Below, one piece after another: positions 36,745 to 47,401 of a stretch of 64,000 nucleotides of DNA. Numbering within the stretch: the stretch's first letter is position 1; every line of letters starts with the position of its first letter. This DNA comes from Phyllostachys edulis (lineage: Eukaryota > Streptophyta > Magnoliopsida > Poales > Poaceae). The DNA is taken from NCBI GenBank assembly GCA_036346405.1, contig CM070548.1, positions 57,968,611 to 58,032,610 on the forward strand, written 5' to 3'. The notes under the pieces were generated by a model. The model was not told the DNA's origin. It did not search any database and was given only the letters and a program-made list of their open reading frames with translations. Both the position numbers and the translations under genes were made by a program.

Positions 36745-36931
36745 CGAACTTGCCCAACCCACACACAAAAAAAATGCCAATGCACTAATACAATTAATTT
36801 TTTTCAGACAAAAATACCTCCTGCATTTGTGTTGTCCTGCGATTGTTCCGAGGAAGAGATTAAAAAACGTTTTTTGGGACATAGTCAGGTTTCCTTCATC
36901 ACTTATGTGCATTTTTTATAGCATATATAAC

Positions 36932-39900
36932 TGTCTGGACCCAAAAATACGATTTTGGACCCTCTGTGTATAATACACTAGTCCAGAATCACGCTAGTGC
37001 ACACAGTGTCAACAAAGATGGATATCGATCCACACAAGCGTTTAATAACGTAAACGAATAATTTGATTAACAAATAAGGATTTTGACCTTACGGTTGAGT
37101 TTACATTTATTAAGCCACGCAGGGCTAACAGAGTAATAAATAGCAGCGGAAATAGAAATGGCAGCGACATCCCATCAATTTACCACAGGCAACCGACTGA
37201 GATCAAGACCCTACGATCAAGCACTTTCGATGAACTCCTACTCGAATGCTGGCGAAGACTCCTCTTCTGTTGCATGTTTTACAATAAGCATGAGTACACA
37301 ACCGTACTCGCAAGCCATACCACAGAAATGCAATTATACATGCAAGCCTATTACAAAGGAATGACAATGTGTGGTTCTTTTACAGAAATGCAACATTTGC
37401 AATTGAATACAAATAAAAGATTGAAAGCATAATTTAAAACGAATAGACAATAATAAATTAACAGTTCGATTTCACAAAGACAAACAGTCTAAACAGATTA
37501 TTCACATAGCCATATGATTTAGATCACACAGCTCCCTTCCCACACATTTTATGAAGATCTACCCCTCGTGTGAAATCCCCGATTATGTCTATAACCGCGG
37601 ACGCGGCTATTCGAATAGATTGATTAACATTCTGCAGAGGTTGTACACTTTACCCACAAGATACAACTAGTGTTGCAAGCACTAATCATAACAAATCGTT
37701 TCAGAAACTTCATCTTAACATTGACAGCCTCGATGTGCTTACGTCATACCAAACTATACACAGTGGATGGTACGACACACACCGTTGGACAGGGAAGCGG
37801 CGAACCGTCCCGCGATGCGACTACATGGTAGCACACACCTCCACCCTTTTCACAAAGCCTAACCTACTGTCTGAGCAATCAATGCCAAGAATTCGTATCT
37901 TACTAAGCCAGGCCCGTCCCATAACATGCATGTGGTCGTACAGAAGGGCTCAGTTCAATAGCGCACAAAGTTCAGTTCTTAATTAACCAAGGCAAGACTT
38001 CCAAATTCTAACTAAGGCACACAGATTACTTTGACACACAGATTCATATTCCCATATCACATAGCCACCATGTCACACAGTTCCCACCACTTGCCTCAAT
38101 CTAAACCTTTTACCACCCAATTGGTTAAGTGCAACACATGCCATAATAGCACATAGTACACACATATTATCACAAGTTTCATAGTCACTTAGTCAAGTTG
38201 ATAATTGCAGCTTTACATAAACAGATGATTCGTGGCATGGCTAAGCAATCTAGTCGCATCTAACCAACCCACGTTGGTGCTACAATATTACCAACTAAAA
38301 TACTAACTAGGATGACAAAGGATTAAGACATATCAATTATACAAGGAAGGTATAACAATTTGGATCATTAACTATACCCAAAAGCATTTAAATAATTATT
38401 TGAATTAAATGCAATAATTTGAAGTAAAATAACGTTTGGCAAACTGGGAGTCAAGATGGTCAAAGATATAGCTTGCCTTGGAAAATGTCTAGAAATTGAT
38501 CTTGGTCTTGAAGTGCTCCTTCTTCTTCAAATCTTCCAGATGTGTCGAAGTCTACTCGCAAACAAAGCAAACAAGCAAACTAAATAAATAACAGAAGCAA
38601 AACAACTCCAAAAATTACATAAAAATCTCCAATAAATAGATCTTGAATTTAGATGAATTTAGAAATTTGAATGGACTGATTTGGAGTTCGGATGCAAAAG
38701 ATATGGGCTTTGGAAGTTTGAATCTAAAAGAAATACCCAAATCTTGATATTTGGAATTAACCGAATTATTCTTCAAAGGAAAAATCTGAATTAATGTGCA
38801 AGGATGACGTCAGCGGGGAACCTCCAGGAATTAAAGGAAATAATTAAAAAACCTGACATGTGGGGCCCACATGTCGCTGATTTGGCTCACGGTGAACTCG
38901 GCCACACGAGCCTTAGGATGAGGTTGGCGGGCTCGCCACGCAGCACACACGCGGCGCACACGCCGGCGCCAATCGGTCGACACGCAGTAAAGGAAGGAGG
39001 TGGCGGTGACGTGGACTCCACGTCGGACCCGACAACAACGGCGGCTCTGATTCGATGGTCGCCGTGAACAGCGGCTCCTCGTCGAAATGGGTGGTATGCG
39101 CAGTAGCGGGTTATTGCGCACCTATTGATGCAATTCCGGGTGGTCGAGGACGTCGATGGCGGCCGCGCGAAGCTTGAGGCGGTAGTCTCGGGTTTTGTCG
39201 GACGACGGCTCGGCCGCTATTTCCGGACGCCAAGAGGTCAAGGGTGGCTCTCGTGACAATGGACTCAACGGTGTGCTCGGCGACGACGCGGCGGCGAGAC
39301 GGCGGCGCAATTCGACGAAGACGGCTTCGGCGAAAACCCTAGATAGGAAAATCTTGGCGTAAGGGCTCGGGAGGGAAATTGGTTGAGGGTTTTGGAAAGG
39401 GTGGCGATGGCGATGCTCGGGGCTATTTATAGGCGTCGGGATGGCCATGTGATCTCTAACGGCGGAGACCGAATCAACTCAAACGCACTCGCGAAGGAAT
39501 AGGGGATAAAGACGGATTCGAAATTCGAATTTGAACCGAGGCGGTGCGGGAGAGATAAGGCTTCTAGAAGGCGTCGTCCGCGCGAAGAATCGGGGCTGTT
39601 TGCGATTTTGTCGGACGAGCTCGGCGCAAAAACATGGCGGACGTGGGCGTTGCATCACGCGAGGAAGAACCGAGGAAGACGACGACCTCAGTGGCCCCAC
39701 CGACAATGGGATCTTGCGGCGTCGCGTGAAGTCGCCGTGTTGATCCAACCGCACGATTTCAATCGATCGCCACAAATGAATGGCGGGTTAAATTGCACAT
39801 GAGGAAGACCACGCGCGGAGAAAGGAAGCTGGGCCGGATGGAATAGGAATGGGCTGAAGAGAAGGATTTGGCCTAGGACTTAACTGAGATTAATAAATAG

Positions 39901-40183
39901 ATTTTCTATTTTATGAAATACCAGAAATTCCAAATGGCAAAAGAAATTAGCAAATGAACCTGGAAAAATTCTAGAAACATCTAGAAAATATATCCAAACA
40001 CATAGAATCCAAATAAAATAGTTTTGACCATTGTTCATGTTGACTTTAGTCATATTAAATTGTTTTGACTCTCAAGGTCCAATATTAAGCTTTTGAATTA
40101 AATTCAAATAAATCCAAATGGTGAATTTTCTCCCTACTAACAATTCAAAGGATTTTTAAAGCTCTGAAAATTGGGATGTTACA
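36932..40183 (-). mobile_element. Large gypsy solo LTR, 3252 bp, TSD ATAAC
   Basis: Starts TGTCTGGACCC (36932) and ends GGGATGTTACA (40183). It is flanked by ATAAC at 36927-36931 and 40184-40188. On the minus strand it begins TGTAACATCCC, as does the plus-strand copy at 53080. A minus-strand TATA box CTATAAATAG lies at 39423-39432. Noncoding; the GC-rich ORFs at 38804-39802 fall inside. Same family as 19262-32859 and 53080-56809. Confidence 0.9.
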
Positions 40184-40910
40184 ATAACCTGGTGAGATCA
40201 CCTGTTTCTTGTTTCCAACATTTATTATTCTTTTGTAGGGAAGAGTTGATGATAAAATTGAGACTATCAGAAAAAGGTTAAGAGTTTTTGTTGAATCCAG
40301 TTTGCCGGTCATTGAGTACTATAATGCGAAGGCCAAGGTTAAAAACGGTACTATTACACTCTGAATGATGCAAAAAAACAACCAAAAAACAATGGATGGC
40401 TATGTTGTATTAGGTGCTAGAAATACAAAGAGGAAAAGGATATGCATGTCAACATAAATATGGATGGTTATAACTTATAAGGGTGATATATAGAGAATAA
40501 TATAATCTTAAGGAATTGTCTACTGGGATACTATTGTTTTCCACAATTATTATGAGTTGCTGACCATGATTTTACTTGTGCACTTCATCAATACTGCCCT
40601 ATTTTTGGAATGTGTTCGCTTTGGCATATTGACAAACTTGTCATCTGATCAGGTTGATGCTGCAAAACTAGTTCCTGATGTCAAAGCCATTTTCGCCCCA
40701 TATGCTCCGAAGGTTAGTTGTTGGTTTCACTTGTTCTCACTTTTGTTTTGCACATGTAGCACTTCTTGTGACTCCTATATGCCTAAACATTATGTTTGCA
40801 TTGCTACGACATATTTCCATCTTCTGGATGTACATCTAACAATCAAAACATCTATTTATTTGCATATGAGTATATGACAATATAACATGCATATATGTGT
40901 GGGTGAGGGA

Positions 40911-41063
40911 AGTTCGCTAGCAAAGAGTCATGATGCCAATTCGCTACCAAAGCGAGAAGTGATCTAAAACTTTGAAATACAAAGAGTAGATGGGCTTACA
41001 ATGTTCTCGAATGCAGCACGTTTCTCTCCGTTCCTTGGAAATCCGTCGATCAAAAATTTATCA
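40911..41063 (-). repeat. Inverted copy of UMP-CMP kinase exon end and intron
   Basis: The minus strand repeats 36561-36757: the end of the first kinase exon block (from GATAAATTT through the GFPRNKE-type coding end), its splice donor and the start of the intron. It has about a dozen differences and lacks the tandem copy. Confidence 0.85.
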
Positions 41064-41081
41064 TTTATGATCGACGGATTT
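41039..41081. repeat. Perfect 14-bp palindrome arms
   Basis: AAATCCGTCGATCA (41039-41052) and its exact complement (41068-41081) flank a 15-nt AT-rich loop, at the outer edge of the inverted kinase-exon copy. Confidence 0.95.
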
Positions 41082-42150
41082 ATCACCTTCTATGGTCGTG
41101 CTTTAAGCAGCCTGATAGATAAGAACATAATGTGATGTTTCATAAAAGGTGATAGACAGGCGCATTTGCGCTCTGCCAATCGTTCAGTTTAGATCGTGTT
41201 ACCGCTTTATGGTGTTGCTGTTCTTGTACGAGACTACCTGTTGTAAGATCTCCAGTGTCTTTTGTATGTATCAAGGGGGTTGTTGTACTACTCCAGGTTG
41301 TTATATGCCACTTGCTGTCAGTTACGCGTTACGGCATATGCGCTGTCATCTCCACACGAATGTTTACACATTCGAGCCCTCCCTGCTTCCAGTTAAAGTT
41401 GTCTTGTTGAAAATGCTATTAGGGGGAGAAACTGATCATGTTAACTTCATAGGTACTAGGTTATAGTATGTAGACTTGGTTACGGTGTCTTGGTCAACCA
41501 ATGGTACGCTAATACTACATTACGTTTTTCTGACTTAGTTTTCTCCTATAACATCGCGCTCTGCCGCCTACTTATGTTTATCCCATTGTGATTGGCATAC
41601 GTGAAAGCCAACTGTTCCGCTTCTAACCGCACGCCAAGGCGCGCTGTAAAACCGCGCCGATCTTGGCAAGGTCGCGCCGCTGCTGTTGAGCCAGCCATCG
41701 TTTTCGGGAAAATAAAGAGAAGGCGAGAGCTGTGGCATTCTTTTCTGCGTTTTGAGCGCAGTCTGGGTCCCATCCGAACCGCCGCCGGCCATTGCCCAAT
41801 TCACATGTAATGGCCCAAGTAGAGCCACAGGGCCAGAGGATCCCGCTCCGCCGTACAAAGCAGAGAGACCTGATCCGATTTATAGCAAGTGTGCAGCAGT
41901 CCTAACCGTGTCGTAAGAAAATAATCGCTAGCAGGTGTCTTTTTTCTAAAACAGATCCAGAAGAAAATAATCCCTTCTAAAACAAACCCAGAAGAAAATA
42001 ATCCCTAGTAGGTGTCTTTTTTCTCAAACAAATCCAGAAGAAAATAATCCCTAGTCCAGGATTGGTCTGGAGCTAAGGAGAGAAGATGACCACCATTCCT
42101 ATACTGTTTTTCCTATTTGTGTTTTATTTTTGGTCTCCTGTTGCAAACTA
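41082..42150. other. Intergenic with tandem repeat
   Basis: No gene was recognised. 41917-42057 holds four copies of GAAAATAATCCCT in two alternating unit lengths. The ORFs at 41149-41858 show no family features. Confidence 0.45.
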
Positions 42151-42391
42151 CCCCTCCGTTGTTCTTTTTTACTTAACGTCCTAAAATCCGTATCGTCATT
42201 TTTTTACCAACAATAGATTTAAAATCATCTAGATTGGTTATATGAAAATTATATCATTATATTTGGCGTTAAAAATACTTTTGTAATTTTATTGGTATAT
42301 CTTAACATAAAGTTATAAAAAGTATCAGTCAAATTTACATATTGAAGACCGTGAAAATAAAAAAATGTCAAGTAAAAAAGAACGAAGGAAG
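42151..42391. mobile_element. Stowaway-type MITE
   Basis: 241 bp. The left end CCCCTCCGTTGTTCTTTTTT is nearly complementary to the right end (AAAAAAGAACGAAGGAAG). It is flanked by TA (42149-42150 and 42392-42393). It lies about 450 bp downstream of the MAP3K stop codon and may be in its 3' flank or UTR. Confidence 0.8.
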
Positions 42392-42837
42392 TAACACATA
42401 ATAAGTGCAAGGGTCATCGGATCCACGCAAAGGGCAGTACAACGAAATTTTACAACAGTGATGTTAGCACTTATAGCACATCAGGAACGCCAGTTGATGC
42501 CCAAGAATTGATATTTCTTTACGCACGAACCGATGATCTTTATTTAAAGAGCTTGTTTATTTCTATGTACAATAAATTGTACTCCAGTACGAATATAGAC
42601 ATTGTCACGAAAACCCACTTTGTCAGTGCTAAACTGCTAATGACAAGTGTCACGGTCTATGTAAGAACTATAAGCTTAATTAACTTTCACAAATCACAAC
42701 TCAAATGTAACCAAGCGCTAAAAAGAATTGGAACCTCTAAAATTAATAAATATGATAGTTAATCACCTTTTTGCAGAGTATGTCGTCAAAAGGTCACAGC
42801 TTCGATTGGGATATCAAGAAGGGCTTATGAGCTGTGA

Positions 42838-45800
42838 CTAATCTTCCTCTGGGAGTTGATGGGGTGGTAATGTCTGGATAAGCGGTTTCAGGGATTCCAT
42901 GATACTCGCAAACGAGGGTCGTCTCCGGGGTTCTCTGAAAAAAAGAGAGAGGCTGTTTTATCAAAATAACTTTCGAGTACAGGGCATGAGAAGAAACATA
43001 ATAGCAAGTATGTTATTAGATACTTGGCCCAGCAGGATTCAATTATTGCCGCCACTTTTGGATCAACACTACTTGGAATCTCTAGCCTTCGTCCCTCCAA
43101 ACCGACAGCTAATACAACCTGGAAGTAGACAGGTTGACTAACATTCAAACCATAGTTACTGAAAATTGAAAAACAAGATATGTGACGTTCCATGGAAAAA
43201 AATAACTTCAGGATTTGTTCAATCCAGTACTTCTGAAGCTGAAAACATCAACGTGATGCAGAAAACAGGAGCTGCAAACCTGAGCTGCATTTAAATCACT
43301 CCATGGCTGTTGCAATGCCATGAGCTCCCATAGGATAACACCGAAGCTGTACACATCAGACTTCTCATTTGATGGATCGGCACGTAGAACTTCTGGTGCC
43401 ATCCACTCAGGCTAGAGGACATGACACAGAAAAGCACTTACATGCATGGATTTTAACGAGCAAATTCAAAAGCATGAAATGGAACCATAATATGTACAAC
43501 TTACAGTCCCTGCTGCAGTCTTGGAAGACAAAAATGTGTTTGCCTTCAATCTGGAGAGACCAAAGTCACAGACCTGCAGAATTGTAAGAATACTTTGGTT
43601 AATCTAGTCCGAGATAAGATTAGACAGTAGGCAGGTACCTGGCGATTAGAGTATTAGACTAGAAAGCCAAATTCCTAACGTCCATTAAAATGAACTCAAT
43701 TTGATCTTAATGAACATAAGTGCATAATAGCTATAGAAAGAAGAGTAAAAAAATAAAAGATGAACCTTAGAGTAACTGAAGACAAGTTTTATCCTAATAG
43801 AAGTAAAAATAAGATAAGACGGCTCAACTAACTTGAAATATCTGGAAAGAATGGGTTGACAGGTCATACTTTCACAGTGTATTTTTTGTCAACCAACAGA
43901 TTTAGTGACTTTAGATCCCGGTGGACTATTGGAGGATTGCGCTTATGAAGATAGTTCATCCCCTTCGCCTGTGTATAAAAGATCGCATGCAATAAATAAT
44001 ATTATGAAAATGAGCACATTCAATTTCAATTAAAAGGTCAATTTTTTACTTTATGCAAAGCATACGTCTACTCATCATTCTGTTACAAGTAAATTCTGCA
44101 TTGAGGAAAGTATATATGGTTTTACCACATCGAAAGCCATACTCAAGCGCCGCCACTCATCTAGATTTTCCCTTGCACCTTGCCTGTGTAAAAGCCTGTA
44201 TAGGCTACCTCTGCATTTAGGAAATAAAGGATTAGACTATTGCAAGCTAGACTACCTGTAAGTACTAAGCACACACCTATGGTTTTTTCACTTTGAAATA
44301 GTAATCAGAAGTAAAACACACCTTGATAGATATTCCGTCACAATTGAAAGGTTAGGTGGCTGAGTAACAGCACCCATAAGAAGAACAATGTTTGGATGTC
44401 GCAGACTTTTCATAATTGCAACCTACAGAGGGGAATTCCCAACACATTAAACGACAAATGGTCTTTACATGATTACATATTCTTATATATGTGTTATGGA
44501 GAAAGGCGCGAGGGCTGTAGAGTGCGTGTGAACAGTACCCATGGTACTGTAGTGCCTTTATTTCCATATACGTTGATTGGTTTCCTAGAATAAAGATCGG
44601 TTAGGTATGTTATCTGGGGATTCCTTATCTATCTAGTTATTGTTAGGAATATGATCTTATTTATTAGGATGGTTATTTTTAATAGTTGGAAAGATTAGAT
44701 TGGATTGATTGGTTTCCTTATAGATTATTTCTTAGGCGTCAAGTCGGACTGTCCCTATAAAAGAGACAACATGTATCCATTATCAATCAAGCAATGAGAA
44801 ATCAAAAGTTCAACTAAACCTCAGAGCCTCGCTATCTCAACAGGGAAGAGCCCTGCCGACGGTTAGATGAGGGCGAGTGCCCTACCCTCGGTCCTCAGAC
44901 CCATACCCAACCAACGACCACAACAATATGCAATTCTTGGATGAGGCAACAACTTAAGCATCCTCTATGCAAGGAATACACTGGACATTAATGTTGATGC
45001 AGAGCTATTAAGTTGCATACACCAACCAATTCATCCAAAAGCTAAAACTGATGAGGAAAGATAGACAATTCACTTATACTTCAACACTCTCTCACGTGTA
45101 TGCTCCCTCAGGCCTAAGACGTGGAATAGAAGTGTGCTGCAATTATTATTTTTAATTGCGTCAACCGGATCTTGAACTCAAAACCTCTTAGCTCTGATAC
45201 CATATTAAGTTGCATGCACCAACCAATTCACCTAAAAGCTTAAGCTGATGAGGAAAGGCAGAAAAATCACTTCAACACTAGCCATATGCATTATTGCATA
45301 ACACAAGTCCATTATGTGCAGAGGCAAGTTCAAAGTGTTGTTGCTGTCATCTCTATCGGATTTGGTAATCGCAAAGACAACATGATAAAAAAAATCATGG
45401 GAATGTATACAAATGCAGTCCTTTACCTCTCTCAGAAACTCTTTGAGACGCTCTGGGTGAAAGTTCGGATTTGGTAATCGCAAAGACAGCATGATAAAAA
45501 AAATCATGGGAATGTATACAAATGCAGTCCTTTACCTCTCTCAGAAACTCTTTCAGACACTCTGGGTGAAAGTCCTGCTCCATTAGAATCTTTACAGCAA
45601 CATCCTGAGTTAAAAAGTTACACTGTTAATATAACTCTTTTATCCTCATATTAAGTATGGTTGCCAGAAACTCTGTTTTTTAATGTTTCAGGTCAAGGAA
45701 GTTTAATGGCTGGCCACTGGCCAATATTTTATTGGAACATCTGCCATGCCAGGAATATCTAAGTTCGCAAACCAACATAGGCTAGCATGTCCCCTAAAAA

Positions 45801-47359
45801 AACATAGACTAACATGCTAAATTCAGGATTCCAGAAAGGATGTTATGACATGCATGCAAGTACACATTCAAGAGTTCATCATCCAAGTTGTAACTTGTAA
45901 CATGCTTTACTTATACGTTATATGGAGATACAGAGAATATCCCATCAGCCCCAACTATAAATATGTGCTTGTGATAAGCAAAAAAAGAAACATACTGAGC
46001 CATTCCAATCTGCACGATGCACAGTTCCAAAAGAACCTGAAATTTTTCTCATCAGTACAATATACAACAACTTTGTGGAAAAAAAGGGACTTTGTGATTA
46101 TTCATTCTTTTAAACGATGTGCCCTTAGAGGTCCAGAGTAACTGAAAGCCTCACTTTGGCTAACTATCCACCTTTGGCCAACAGTGTATGTGGAATATAC
46201 AACCGCATGCTATTATGTGGTAATAATGGAGATTAAACAACCTAAGTACAACTAAGAAGTACATTATTTCAATGATAAAACGCACCAGCACCAATTTTCT
46301 CTTTCAAAACAAGTTCGCTCCACGGAATAATCAAGTCTTCTATGTCAAGAGATATATCGCTAAAGGGATCACTTTGTCCAGACTGAGTATCCTCAGGGAA
46401 ACTGAAATTGTTATTAATATTATCAGCTTTGGACGCTGGAAATATCTAGTTACTTTTTAGGTAGCATACTATCTGTGTACCTCCTTTGTATTATAAAATT
46501 TCCATCTTGACCACTTGGCTGAGCATCACCCTTAAGATGAGAAAAGGTAGCTTGAAAATCACTGTTTGTTGCATGTGATGAGTTTGGACCAAGATTTGAT
46601 TCCATGGCCTCATCTAAGCCAATAACTGTTCCTGAAATTATTTAAAAAAAAAACATCAAATGATATTTTGAAAAGATCCTGAATCTTTGTGGTCCTGCAC
46701 ACAGTCACCAGGAACGTGGGTCGACCGGGTCAAGGAACGGGGTCGCGGGACGTGGCACGCCACTTTTCCTTATAAATTACATAGGAATGGTGTACCATGT
46801 CCCACGAATCGTACCCGGGTCGATGAATCTGGTACGTGGGACGCGGCATCAACCCGTGTCCCTGTGACTATGGTCTCTCCTGCATGCTGAAAGTCCAACT
46901 TCGTGAATTTAAATTGTGGTGATAAAATGGATTTGTCAGTTTGCTTGCTTGGACTAAAAACTGAAGACAACTTTTTTTCTTATATTCTACTCTTCACAAA
47001 GGAGTGCGAAGAGAACTCAATGATTTCCCCCCTTTGTAAGACCATTCCAGCATAAATCAAACCTGAATGATGACTCTACAACTAAGAAACATTATAATCC
47101 ATATTATCACATCCCAAACAACAGTCTCATTAGGTAAAACGATTGTGCTAGAATACGGCATATATCAAAACTAGACATCAATGACATAAAGTCCCTCAGG
47201 AAAAGTCCATAATAATGTTTACATATGTGTTAATGATGTCAAAACTCTCTTCCTATGCAAATGAACCCATTTGAATATCAACTTCACCCAACGCTTGTTT
47301 ACCCACCACAATATCTAACTGCAGGGTATTCAGAATGAAACGGCGTTATCGTAAATTTT

Positions 47360-47401
<42 letters not shown>

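Larger units (their letters stand above)
36453..40712 (+). pseudogene. UMP-CMP kinase fragment, split by a solo LTR
   Basis: Four exon-like blocks of the adenylate-kinase family UMP/CMP kinase: 36453-36623 (MIKMGKIVPSEVTIKLLQ, FLINGFPRNKENHAAFENV), 36808-36888 (lid region, FVLSCDCSEEE), 40239-40347 (VDDKIETIRKR, SSLPVIEYY) and 40653-40712 (VDAAKL, VKAIFAPYAPK). The N-terminal exon with the ATP-binding P-loop is missing. The junction between the third and fourth blocks does not keep frame with the available donor. The active enzyme phosphorylates UMP and CMP in the cytosol. This copy is very unlikely to work. A 3.25 kb solo LTR sits in the second intron. The first block starts only about 250 bp after the transporter remnant, on the same strand. 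Confidence 0.8.

Noticed and set aside
36932..40183. Possible internal coding region between two LTRs
   Set aside because: No PBS, gag or pol is present and the length matches one LTR of the family, so it is a solo LTR and not a complete element.
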